The notes below the pieces were generated by a model that had not been told where the DNA came from, did no database searches, and was given only the letters and a program-made list of their open reading frames with translations. A stretch of 64,000 nucleotides of DNA, taken from the NCBI GenBank assembly GCA_964019055.1, contig OZ025220.1, forward strand, positions 2,789,978 to 2,853,977, written 5' to 3'. Shown here piece by piece: positions 11,057-21,660 of this stretch (the first letter of the stretch is position 1; every line of letters begins with the position of its first letter). A program made the translations under genes and the position numbers. This stretch comes from Anthopleura xanthogrammica. Its lineage: Eukaryota; Cnidaria; Anthozoa; Actiniaria; Actiniidae.

Positions 11057-11451
11057 CAAAGAGTATCTATTTAGTGACTGTTAGTCACTAATCACTCAAC
11101 CAGAACATCCATTACACAAAGAAGAAAGGGATTGTCATAAGGGGTCTCTTTTGTATTTGTCTTTGTGCAATGCATGTTCTGGTTGAGTGATAGTAACTGT
11201 TAGTCACAAAGGGATGGACCATTAGAAAAGTGATGGGGGGGGGGGGGGGGTGGGGCTAAAGCAAAAAAACAATTATTTTCAATAAAAATCTTGAAAAAAA
11301 AATCTGCCGTGAAATGTTCTTAGAAAAAAATATGTGCAAAGTCCATAAAAAAATTAATTTCCATTGTCGTTGTCCAATAAAAATTATGGCCAAAAAAAAT
11401 TCCACCTTCCAATCACTTTTCTAATGGTTCGTCCCTAAATAGATACTCTGT
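11057..11451. mobile_element. MITE interrupted by a second MITE (HECT intron)
   Basis: Outer ends AGAGTATCTATTTAG (11057-11071) and CTAAATAGATACTCT (11437-11451) are inverted. Inside, TGTTAGTCAC and CACTCAACCAGAACAT at 11080-11110 pair with their complements at 11172-11205. A second element at about 11209-11433 has inverted ends GGGATGGACCATTAGAAAAG / CTTTTCTAATGGTTCGTCCC around a poly-G run. Confidence 0.65.
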
Positions 11452-12473
11452 CATTGTCAATTTTGTATGTATTTCATAGTTTTAGTGCAATCGCTCTATT
11501 GTTTTCCAACTAATATATCAAAGTTGACAATGAGGATTCGAGAGGATTTCAAGGATTCCACGTTTAAAAAAGGTTTTGATTACTAAAACATCCCTTATTT
11601 CTGAACATACATCATGATTTACTTCTATGAACTACCAAACATTGATCAGAATGTCTTTATCTACCAGAATCAAGTGTCAATAACCCTTTCCAGTTGTGAC
11701 TGATCATGACAAAACAGGTATTTTCTCATATCTTTGCCCTAAATTAATAATACTTAAAATTTTACTGATATTTCTTACCATTTATAACATTTTCATCAAC
11801 AAACTTTGGTAGCCAATTCTTTGATCTCTCTTCTTGTTCTGACAAATTGTTGTCAAACTTGAGCTTTCCCTTCAAAGTGTCTGGGTTCACAGCCGTTTGT
11901 TGTTTGGTTGGAAGCACACAGGTTGAAATTATGGGGTGCTTTCTAAGTCACCCAATCCATGGATGTTGAGACCTCTGAAAAATGCATGTAGTGGTAGAGT
12001 CCTAGTGACAAGCACCTCTGCGGTCAGAAGATCTTTAATGGCTTGTTCTTGTTGAGGTCATTTAATGGAATTGAATCTGACAATCCAAGCTTTACTAGGA
12101 GATCATCTAATCTGCCTGTTATATCACTGTCCACACTCTTGATGTCATCTTTGCACAGGTACTAAATATCGATATTGTAAAAAAGAAAAGTTAAAATTTT
12201 TCCTTCACCTGCAAACATAAAAGTGAGGCTGAGCAGGCTGTCCTCCCAAGTTCAAATTTCCAGTTGTTTTGGTTGGAGCTCAAGATCTTTGCTCAATTAC
12301 TAATATGAGTATTTTAGATGTGGGCTAAATGTTGACATGAGGCATACAAAATCTGTAAAGGACCTGTTTATTTTTTATATATGGCTTTTTAGATGGGTGT
12401 TGGGGTGGGGTGGAAAGAAGAATGAAAAAGAATTTAAAGAGTACTTGAAAACAACAATTAAATTTTCAGTTAA

Positions 12474-13181
12474 GGAGGCTCCCTAGAGTTTACTCTTCCT
12501 CCATCGACGTCCAGAGGCAAAGCACCAAGAGTCACAAAAACTACTCGCATTTTGTCCATATTTATCAATCATGTCAAACCAGTAGCAACAGAAGCAGCAG
12601 CAAATAAAGCTCCGTGAAATCTACCCTTGTGTTTAGTGTTTAGTGCTAGGCATGCTTGCGCATGCGCAACTACTAAACTTGAAGAATTTTTATTTTGCGT
12701 ACGTTAATTTTCAAAATGAAATTAACTCAAAATTACACGGTGAAATGTTCCCAAACGTATACAGTTTTTTCACAATGTTATAAAAAGGCAACTGACAAAA
12801 TGCTACTGAAATCCTGACATCAGATTTTTTTTTAATCCAGGAAAATCGAAATTTCTCAATATCTCACGTTCTGATGTCAAGATTTTTTTAAGCTGCAGTT
12901 ATATTATAAAAAACCCAACGGGGTTTTATATTATGTATTTAGAAGAATATTGACCGTGGAAAATTCGAGTTATTATTTTTTTAATGTTAAAAATAGGCCT
13001 TTTTATGACAGGTACATCGTTGCTATGGTAACATTGTACGTGATCATTACTACCACAAACAAATCCTAAACTCATAATCTTTAATATGGTTGGTCTATCA
13101 GGCATCCATATGCAGATATGCTTTTGCTATAAAAGGATTTCTCTTATAGCTCCAAATACCTGTAAACTCTAGGGAGCCTCC
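12474..13181. mobile_element. 708-bp TTAA-type non-autonomous DNA transposon (HECT intron)
   Basis: Perfect 20-bp inverted ends GGAGGCTCCCTAGAGTTTAC, each flanked by TTAA (12470-12473 and 13182-13185). The TTAA duplication fits piggyBac or Kolobok mobilisation. No coding capacity seen. Confidence 0.85.
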
Positions 13182-13191
13182 TTAAATGCAC

Positions 13192-13702
13192 CTGTGTTTC
13201 TAGCATTTCTCTGAGGTCTGTATCATACAAGTCATCTGTTGTGACAAGGTCTCTGGCCTTGTCAACTGATCCTGTAGTGATATATTTGGCCCTGGACCGC
13301 CATGAAGAATGCTATGGGCAAGTAGTTTTCCTGCCATTTCAAAACATCCACTAGAAATTACATCAATGCCATACAAAGGAATAAGGTGCCCCTCCTGTCC
13401 TCCAAAAAGCTGAAAATTGTAGAGAGGATCCACTTTAGTAAGTGCGCATATTGCCTGGTGAAAAAACTCCTTAGTTAGACCACCAACATCTGCTCCTTGT
13501 TCTATCACAAAATCTACATCAAGTTTTTTTTTGAGGTCAAGCTTTGGGTTCTTGTATCTCCTCACAAGTTGTTGTATCATAGATATCTACATTCTGTTGA
13601 TCGTGACAAACTCCTTCCCCGTTGTTCGCACTTGCTTCCGATACATGTGCAGGACTTCAGCCACACTCAAAGGAACTGGATTAACACAACCAGCTTCATT
13701 TG
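13192..13702 (-). pseudogene. HECT gene exon: HECT N-lobe
   Basis: GADVGGLTKEFFHQAICAL, FGGQEGHLIPLYG and AGKLLAHSILHGGPGPNISL are HECT N-lobe signatures. The beginning (VLHMYRKQVRTTGKEFVTIN) is in phase with the ttatag acceptor at 13703. Shifts near 13590 and near 13265 break the frame. The donor after ...LREMLET is GTGCAT. Confidence 0.75.
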
Positions 13703-14332
13703 CTATAAGGGACAATAAAAGAGAAAAAAACCCAAATAAATGCAAGTAAAAGGGCACAGTACATGTGGTCAATCAAAACAGATAGTTATATAAGGAGTGG
13801 AATTTGAATGTTTAACATGACATGTATACAAATGACTTCTGTTCACATACCTTGCTGATGGTCCTTGAATATTTCCGAAACAGATGGAAGCTCATCATCA
13901 ATAGTGACATCATCTGTAAGGATGAATGGAAAATACAGTCTTTTGTTACAATACTTAATTATGTATTTGTATACAGTGTTCTCCTTCTATTTTATCAAAT
14001 CTTGAAATTGAGTTACAGTTTGATTAAAAAAAAAAACATTACCCAGAATTATTTCAATATTGCACTTGAGCCAATCATAAATGGCTTTCTAACCTCAAAA
14101 TAAGTAAAAGTTGAATTCAAAATAAGTCAGAGCCGAGGGTCCGCAGGGATTTAACTCACTTTTAGTTCTCAATTTACTAGGTTTAATAAACTAAATAATT
14201 ATAATATAATATAATAATATAATATTAATAAACTAGGTTTACATTGGTTTTCAATTTATTTGTTATAGTAGACCTAATAATATGTACTAAACAGTCAAAA
14301 CTATTTTTTGGTTCCAAATCTTTCAACAGCTA

Positions 14333-14419
14333 CAGTGGCGGATTTAGGATTTTTAAGGGGGGGGGGGGTGGTTTTGGTTTGCGTCACCTACCCAAAAATC
14401 ACCCCTAAATCCGCCCCTG
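14333..14419. mobile_element. 87-bp hAT-like MITE with 5-bp target duplication
   Basis: Ends CAGTGGCGGATTTAGG and CCTAAATCCGCCCCTG, flanked by AGCTA on both sides (14328-14332, 14420-14424). The CAGKGG...CCCCTG ends and 5-bp duplication match the hAT at 1100-9293. Contains a G-run. Confidence 0.8.
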
Positions 14420-14782
14420 AGCTAGTACAAGTAGTTTACTGGATAGAGATAGGGAATAGAAATCGAATACATTTTTTTCAAAGATTTTCCCCCTCGAAAA
14501 TAGATGGGTGCAGTAGAAAATTTCTAAGTCTAAAAGATCACCTAAGGGAGGAAAGGTGGGGATGACATAGGAATTCATTGGGTATTCAAGGCCTTTATAA
14601 GGGTGAAACCCAATGGTTTATACAAATAAAGCCCAGAAAGTCTGCTATAAAACCCTTGAATACAAGATGAGCTGGGTAATATGGGATATACAGTCCTATG
14701 AATAACAAAGAAGAAAACCGAGTCAATCATGTTATAATGGATATATATTTGGCCAAAGGATGTAATTAACAAAGATACTCAC

Positions 14783-14906
14783 CCTCATCTTTCCAACCAC
14801 CCAGGATTTCGGCAGCTTTGTTTATGTCTCCACCACAAGAATCTAATGTGGATCTAATTGCTACCATTTTCGAGTTTGGAAACATCTCCTTAAGAAATGT
14901 GCAATT
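14783..14906 (-). pseudogene. HECT gene exon: CUE domain
   Basis: LKEMFPNSKMVAIRSTLDSC followed by GGDINKAAEILGGW shows the MFP ... two-helix ... A(A)E.LL-like pattern of CUE ubiquitin-binding domains. Clean ttaacag acceptor and gtgagt donor. Confidence 0.8.
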
Positions 14907-15597
14907 CTGTTAATAAAAATAACAAATTTTGCTCAGGATTTATAAACTATAACATCGAAGATAGACCTAATTTGAAGAACATTGGAATAGGGAAAAAGAA
15001 CATTATTAATTTGTATGAAGGGACCATTCATTAGTTATGGGGGCAGGTGCAACAATAAATATGGCATGTTAAGTTTTTCCTGACCCCCTTTTTCCATAGG
15101 TACAATTCTTTTTAACCTTAAGGGAAATGAATTGATAAAACTGGCCATTAATGAGGGTGCCCATTATAAGTTTCTATATAGAGATACAGTAATTAAGTGA
15201 CATATCACAGAAATCACCTTGAATGGCTGCTTATACCAACGACTGACAATTCCTCGTCATGACGAGAATCATTCCCGCTCTGATGTTCAAGAAGAAACAA
15301 TAGAAATATTACTAAATTATCAATTTTAAGAAAAAATATACAATAGTAATACAAATACTTTAGGAAATGATATTTTACCTCTATATCATAACTTGGTGGT
15401 GGTGAGCAATCATCATCTCTAAAAATAAAACATCAAGTTCTTCAATGAGCAAAATATTGATAGCATTTCTTACTTCAGGCATTTACTTAAGATTGGTATA
15501 GTGCACTGTCAGCATTGGTGTAGGATAGGGCATAGGTTTTCAGTCAATCAGAGCATGCATTCTATATAATCTATATTAAAACATGAGCTTGATTTAC

Positions 15598-15713
15598 CTG
15601 CCAGTGGTGCCACTTGACGAACCACCTCCACACTGTAGCTGGTGTGCCCTCATTTGAGCCATTGGAATAGCCAGTCCACAATTGACACAGTCAACTTTTG
15701 GTGTCATAACATT
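15598..15713 (-). pseudogene. HECT gene exon: UBZ4-type zinc finger
   Basis: CVNCGLAIPMAQMRAHQLQC has the CX2CX11HX3C spacing of the Rad18 UBZ4 ubiquitin-binding finger. It is bounded by tttag and gtaaat splice sites. Confidence 0.75.
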
Positions 15714-16084
15714 CTAAAGGTAACCACAATATTTAGAAATTCTTTTAATAGCAAATAATATATGGATTACGAAATAGTTTTGTGAATACAGAGATATACC
15801 ATGGATATATTTACTATAAGTACTGTACACGGGGTTAGTGAAGGCATAAATATGAAAATGGAAGCAAATATCGAATAAAAACAAAAAACTGTACAATAAC
15901 AAAATCTCAGTATGATTTAGCATGTGTTTTGGATGTCCCTAGTCTTATTCACAAATCAATGGTTTGCTCCACCAGGCAAGGGGAGGGGCAACCCATAGTT
16001 ATTTGACTATGTGAACCTCTCCTGGGGATTGGATTGTGTGACAGCAACGACCTTCCTCTGGAGGATTACTGTAACAGAAGTTAC

Positions 16085-16664
16085 CTGAATCACTTGCTTT
16101 TCGTCACTTAAATTCCTTTGCAAAGGCGTTACGTAGGCAATTGCTTGCCCCATTCTATCCTTTAGATAGGGGGCCGTATATCCAAATGCACCAGGATGGA
16201 TCAGAATCAGCTCTCTCTGACCTCCACCTGACCCCAAGGCACGTAGTACTTCGAAACCACCAGCATCTTTCAGTTTTGGGAACTTTTTGATCAGCTTGGC
16301 CTGAAGGTCCTCGTGGCTTGCCATTTTAGGTATAGTTACCTTGGCTTTTCCCAAACCAGCATCCGCCAATGTTATCAGTCTTTCACGTGATGGTGTTACC
16401 CCTTCGTTTTTACCAGAAAGAACACACAACTCATGTGTCCATGTATCCTTTGGGAGGAATACCTTTCCTGCAGGGACATAACCAGAAAGCTTCAGCTTTT
16501 TTAGTGGTGGACGACTTACTGTAGAAGAACACATGCCTGGGAATCTCTGCCTGAGATTTGACAGTAATTTGTGTCATGTACTTTTTTGCAATAGTGCGCA
16601 CAGCGTTCGGTGAATAAGTAAGGTAAGATTTGAACTTAAAGTCGCTACTACATTCGCCAGACAT
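16085..16664 (-). pseudogene. HECT gene exon 1: N-terminal region
   Basis: ATG at 16664 (MSGECSSDFKFKSYLTYS), then after a one-base shift a long region with FPKLKDAGGFEVLRALGSGG and AFGYTAPYLKDRMGQAIAYV, ending CAG|GTAACT at 16085. The segment with GGFE(L/V)LR and GY..PYL..G.A..Y..PLQ recurs before UBZ and HECT domains in related invertebrate proteins. Its function is unknown to me. Confidence 0.6.
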
Positions 16665-17019
16665 TGGTCAGAGATCAAGTTCCGTATAACCAGATAACAG
16701 TCCATACCTGAATTCCAGTGAAGCTTGTGTATGTGCGGCCGCAGGCGAAGTGGATTTCCCCTCCGTAAGCTGAGCCAATGCTTCTCTAAGAAGCTCTGTT
16801 GTTTTATCTATCTTGTTTTTTTCTTCCATGTTAACGAGGATCAGCTAGACACGACAAACCATGAGCACCTGAACCACGAGGGAATGCACCGACAAAATAC
16901 CCACAATTCCATACGTAAGACTTTTAATATTGACATGTGAATGACGTGTAAAACGATGACAAACACCAGAACAGCGAAGGAATTTATCATTTCAAATCTG
17001 CTACGATAAATGTTATTAG

Positions 17020-17400
17020 GCCCATGTTATTATTATACATTTTACTCACTATCTCGCTTCTGATTGGCCGAGAGCCCTCAGCCAATCCCTGATATCGTGT
17101 GAACTCGACATGATAATACAGATAATACATTTATCATGTCGAGTTCAAAGGTCAAAATGGAAATGGAAATACGTTTGCTATTTTTTTTTGAAAGCAGAAC
17201 TATTTTTTTATTCTCAGTTTACAAAATAAAATGTATAATAAAACAATGATTGAATTTGGTTTTCGCATGATATCCTAAAATATCAAGACCTTGGCCGTTT
17301 TATGCGCCTCAGCCTACGGCTTCGGCAGATAACACGACCTTGGTCTTGATAATTTACAATATCATGCTCAACCTCATCCAATAATTGCTTATTGTTTTTC
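17020..17400 (+). repeat. MITE-like dispersed repeat, copy 1
   Basis: Shares diagnostic blocks in inverted orientation with 37830-38125: TCTGATTGGCC(G/A)AGAGCCC, AATACATTTATCA, GGCAGATAACA and CTTGGTCTTGATAATTTAC. Internal palindromic segments are present. The spacer 16665-17019, upstream of the HECT start, shows no other feature. Confidence 0.65.
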
Positions 17401-17582
17401 TCGAATACTTTGAGAATCTTTTGAACCGATAAATTAATTTTAAATTAATGCTAATCTTCCGGTAAACTAAATTCTACGAAAACAACCTATCGAAAGCAGG
17501 AGTTTCTCTCAGACGAATGACGATATTTCATATTCCGATTTTTATAAACAGATCTCATGCTTCAAGCTCTTCTCATCGTACA

Positions 17583-17873
17583 ATCCAATTGCATAAAGCA
17601 TCATCCAATGTCATGACCGGATATGATCCAATGTCATGGCATAGATATAATCGAATGGCATTGCCACACTCAATCCAATGGCATAAAGTATTATCCAATG
17701 TCATGGCCGATATAATCCAATGGCATGCCCGGATGTGATCGAATCTCATGAAAGATATGATCCAATGAAGTGGCAGATATTAATCCACACAAAAAATATT
17801 ATCCAACAGAATGAAATTAGATCGAATGGAATGAAATATATCATCCAATGGAAGGAAATTTTATCCAATGGCA
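17583..17873. repeat. Array of about 14 ATCCAATGKCAT motifs with about 21-22-bp period
   Basis: Motif starts at about 17583, 17602, 17626, 17649, 17671, 17692, 17713, 17737, 17758, 17781, 17800, 17819, 17841 and 17862. The 12-bp core is conserved while the spacers vary, unlike a simple satellite. It abuts the truncation point of the outer transposase copy at 17880-17900. Confidence 0.75.
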
Positions 17874-18697
17874 TTTTTGTCCCAAATCCCCCTCCATACA
17901 CCAGGTATGTATTGTTGGATGACTGATGATGGTACGAGATCTGCCATAATTGGTAAGATCTGTCCTCGAGTGTCCCAACTGGCAGAGTTCTCATATGTTT
18001 CTGCTAACGCACAGAGATATTTTTCATCTTCTTGCTTGGATGTTAACCCTACGCTATTTCCACAGACTGAGATTTCTTTAATCCTAACCAAAGGGATCCT
18101 GGGTCAACTGGAGCAATTACTTCCAACGAGGATACTACAGCATCTTTCGCTTTAGAAATGCGATCTTTTTTCGTTCGCGCGCTTGAGTACTCCCATTTCT
18201 TTTTGGACTGCTTTATAGGATCTTTCCCACTCGATGAAAGGAATTCATTCAACTTCAAATGACGCACAGCTAAGGTAGATTCATTGCTTTTATTTCCGTT
18301 TGATCCATTGCTGCTTTCTGAGCTTTCTGTGTGGTAAAAGCTTTGTTCTGATGTAATGTTAAGACTCTGAAGCCCTTCACACATATCGTCGCTTTCGTCA
18401 CTTATCTTGATCTGCAAAGTAACAGTTGCATATAACTAAATAGTAGTAAGAATAAGTTGGAAGAAATATTACAAACCCTAAGAACTTAATTCTAATTTTC
18501 TAATAATATAAACGAATCACGCACTGAATTTTCACCCATCACACGTTAGCTTCCTGAGTATGGCGTGTTTTATCAGACTCACCTCATCACCTGTTGACGA
18601 TTGAGGAGGTTGTAGGCTCTCTGCAGTGGGGAGTAACAGGATCAGGTGCATCCCCAACGTCTTCGATTCAGATTCAGAAAGTGGTGCCTTTGTTAGT
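17861..18697 (-). pseudogene. Truncated relative of the TTAA-element transposase (outer copy)
   Basis: Two exon pieces. The first is 18697-about 18592 (ending STGDE before gtgagt). The second is 18417-17900 and contains LKLNEFLSSSGKDPIKQSKK, YLCALAETYENSASWDTRGQ and ADLVPSSVIQQYIPGV, clearly homologous to LEKLNDFLHACGG..., YLEALAETYQNATSWETRRQ and IPGI of the intact-order gene at 23256-24474. A one-base shift lies near 18080. Homology stops at IPGV. Upstream, the exon continues across the younger element at 27259-27292 (minus strand), reading AICKKCRLKLTKAPLS across the TTAA. So the younger element inserted into an exon of this copy. Confidence 0.75.
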
Positions 18698-18701
18698 TTA
18701 A

Positions 18702-19713
18702 GAGCGGCCGTCTGTAAATATCGCCTTACGTGTGTAAAATGAAAAAAATCAAAATTCCTGAAACTTTGTCAGAATATAGGTTTTGGGGGACTATTAAACA
18801 AAAAAAGTTTAAGGTTCATTGGATTTATATTTTAGCCGCACGACGATAATTTCGATTTCATGGTTCTAAGGGGGTGTTTAGCGTGATTTTACCGCAGTAG
18901 TTTAAAAGATCGACTAAAAATTCAGGACTTTATGGAATCAAACACTGAAAGGTTATTTGATAATACAAGATTCCGGTAAATATTTCAAGGGGTTGATCTT
19001 TGATTTCCGTTACATATTTAATATTTTTCAGATTTTTGAATATTTTCCTTTTCGGACCCTTTTTTCGTTGACACAAAAATGCTCAGTTTCGAAGGCTTAT
19101 ATCGCCACTGATATGTGGCCTACGGTAAACAAATTGCAATCCAGCTTTAGTCCAATTCCTCTGCTTCAGATAGATGTAATAATATTTTGGGGCCGTTCAA
19201 AATTCCGGATTTTAGAGCGCGAAACATATGTAGACCAAATGTCTAAAAACTCGCTGTCAGTTGATCGATCAATTCGCGACGGACGAGAGAAAAAAATATT
19301 TTCGTCCGTAGAAGCATCTCCTACGAAGTTATTATCTATGTTGAAGATAAAAGGAACACATTTACTTACATTTCGTCCAGTTTATTAGTAGTTTTGCTTG
19401 TGTTTAGCAGGGATTTTATGGCAACATGACTGGAAGACCATCAAATAACACATGAATGAAATAATCTTTCTTCCTCACATCATCCTCGTTCACCACCAGA
19501 AATCCTCAAAGTCCTCAAAATGATCTGAACAACCCACGCCAAGGTTTATCAGAGTAAAAGAAAGGTCAACAGTTGAGATTATGTGGCTTTTAAGGTTGAA
19601 ATCGTTCAACGACCTTGATGATTCTTTATGTCAACAAACAGACGCTTGCGTGACACACAGGAACCCCACTCTTTGTAATACCAATATAATATACATTCTG
19701 TTGTACGACAGAA
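18702..19713 (+). repeat. Left 1-kb terminal inverted repeat
   Basis: Reverse complement of 26242-27254 with only a few differences (for example cttacg/cttgcg near 18731 and an A-run length change near 18810). It contains an open 143-codon frame (18957-19388) that is identical in both arms. I do not treat it as a gene because it is simply shared by the arms and has no recognisable motif. Confidence 0.9.
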
Positions 19714-20083
19714 AAGTTTACTCTCAGTCGCAAATGAATTTTGGAAATGGATTAAGTCTTTAAGCTGAGCAACTGCACGAATTAACCATCTTGTTTATCA
19801 AATCTATATAAGGTGCTTTACGACGGACTGATATTGCTGAAACATCTATATCAAAATGCTCACATATGATACGAAGGAGGGAGACACTCAATTTGTTCAA
19901 GCGGTTTTTAGCACTCAAGGTACAAAGGTTATATGAATCAAAAACTATTGGGTGTTGTAGCTGACACTCCTCTAATATGGTAGAGCGTGTTTTGGAGTAC
20001 GCTATCTGATCCTCAGCTGCTGCTCTATCTTCTGGTATCTCCTCTTGCCTCTTCTTCTGTTTGGAAGCTCTTCGAGAGAAGTA

Positions 20084-21144
20084 TAGCCTGCGTAGCGGCG
20101 CATTTTTGGGGTTTTGAGGGGAGGGGGTGGGGAGCGAGAGAGGAGGACTGGGTAGGAGGGGAGAGGGAGGGAGCGCCTGCAATGATGCTATTGTTTTAGT
20201 GTTTACCGCCTACTCGTTGCTATCCAATCATAGTCATGATAGTCTTCGCGGAAAGCTAACCAATCACGGCTCAGCTTAGGTTCTCCCAAACATATATTTC
20301 ATAGTGTAATCCATCGTTATATTATGATATTTCTCGTTCTTCTAATTCAACTCCGCTATACCTCCGGGCTATAACTACACATATTTCATTGAGTAATCGA
20401 TCATTATTAGTGATATCCTTCGTCCTACTATAAAGCCAACTTGGCTACCCAAACATATTTCATCAGTAGAGTAATCGTTATTCGTTATGATATTCCTCCT
20501 TCCAATAATATTATTGAATAACTGAACTCCAAATAGCGAATGATTTTTTGATAGCTTGAAATAACTGCGATCTGTCGCACATTGCAAACACAATTGAGTG
20601 TTTGCCAGTTGTTATTTAATTTTCATCGAGATTTTCTAGCTACTCCGCCAGAGAGCATAAATATAACCCAATGGATTGAGCTTCGACGATTCTATTGAGG
20701 CCGTTACAGTCAGTACAAATCCAAAGCCTCGACAATCTTGTTCGACAAGGGTCAAAGATCAAACTTTTCCCGTATCCAGTCGGTAAAATGGGCACTAAAT
20801 CTTTACCAATAAATAACTGACTATCGTTTGATATTTTTCTTTCTTTAGATTGAAATTTTCGCCTTTAAATCATTTTAGACTAGCTAGATACTACAATTCT
20901 TAAAGTCTCTTCAAAACCTCTCAAAATCTTTGTCGATAATTATAACTGTGCTGTTATATGTCATTTCAGAGATTGACATGTGATGATTGATGTCAGACAC
21001 CTCTCAACCAATAGGAATTTCCCGCACCCAGAATGAACGAGTAAAAACGCTTAAACAATAGCGTCATTGCAGGCGCTCCCTCACTTTCCCTCCTCCCCAG
21101 TCTCCCTCCCCCCAAAAAAACAAAATGCGCCGCTACGCAGGCTA
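20084..21144. mobile_element. 1.06-kb Mutator-like non-autonomous element inside the last transposase exon
   Basis: Inverted ends beginning TAGCCTGCGTAGCGGCGCAT, extending imperfectly for about 110 bp. Flanked by the 9-bp duplication AGAGAAGTA (20075-20083 and 21145-21153). Nine-bp duplications and long TIRs fit MULE-type movement. Removing it and one duplication restores the reading VQSYFSRRASKQ. No coding capacity seen. Confidence 0.85.
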
Positions 21145-21609
21145 AGAGAAGTAAGACTGTACTTGCTGGGGAGTTAGGAACTCACTCAAAGCAAATCTCC
21201 GATTGCCATTTTGGTCTCTAGCATAGCGCATATCTCGACTCACAGTTGCGGGATCGAGTTTATGCCCTGTCTCCTTCCCTATTTCAAACTTCTCATTGAG
21301 GTATGACTTCTGTTGGTCGTTAAAGCGAGTATTGGCTTTTGTTGTTTTAAGTGCCCAGCCCTGAGGTAGCATATCTTCAGTATTGACGGGAATAGCAGAG
21401 CTTTCCATGACTGGTTGTATGCCAGCGCCATGCAGAAGTTTTTCTGTGTACATTATTTTTGCCTTGTCGAGGAGGCTTTCTCTCTCTAGTCTGAGCTTGC
21501 ATGTACCATATTCCAAATGGTTCTCAAGGGATTGATAACGATGATAATTTTTAATACAACCCTCAACAGGACAGGTAAATAGTTTCGATGACTCCTCCTC
21601 CTCATTATC

Positions 21610-21615
21610 ATCAAT

Positions 21616-21648
<33 letters not shown>

Positions 21649-21660
21649 ATCGTCATCATC
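21610..21660 (-). repeat. GAT/GAC trinucleotide run coding poly-Asp
   Basis: In-frame (GAY)n inside exon 6 of the TTAA-element gene, giving about 15 consecutive Asp followed by IDDNEEEESS. An acidic linker just before the C2HC finger. Confidence 0.85.

Larger units (their letters stand above)
10707..16664 (-). pseudogene. HECT-family E3 ubiquitin ligase-like gene (UBZ4 + CUE + HECT), nine exons
   Basis: Inferred exons on the minus strand: 16664-16085, 15713-15598, 15418-15379, 15279-15218, 14906-14783, 13913-13851, 13702-13192, 12161-11779, 10957-10707. Most junctions are GT-AG and phase-compatible. Domain order is an N-terminal region, a Rad18-type UBZ4 finger, a CUE domain and a HECT N-lobe and C-lobe, so the product would bind ubiquitin and transfer it to substrates. 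It resembles the multicopy G2E3-like HECT proteins of fish and invertebrates. Frameshifts are seen in the first exon (near 16530), in the HECT N-lobe exon (near 13590 and 13265) and twice in the 12161-11779 exon. The copy is therefore probably a pseudogene, unless these are assembly errors. Confidence 0.75.

Noticed and set aside
13822..14103. 93-residue hydrophobic plus-strand ORF
   Set aside because: Overlaps a well-bounded minus-strand HECT-gene exon (13851-13913) and AT-rich intron sequence. No motif.
18957..19388. 143-residue ORF in the TIR, repeated identically at 26567-26998
   Set aside because: Identity follows from the inverted repeats. The frame has no recognisable motif and the sequence is AT-rich, so it is not supported as a gene.
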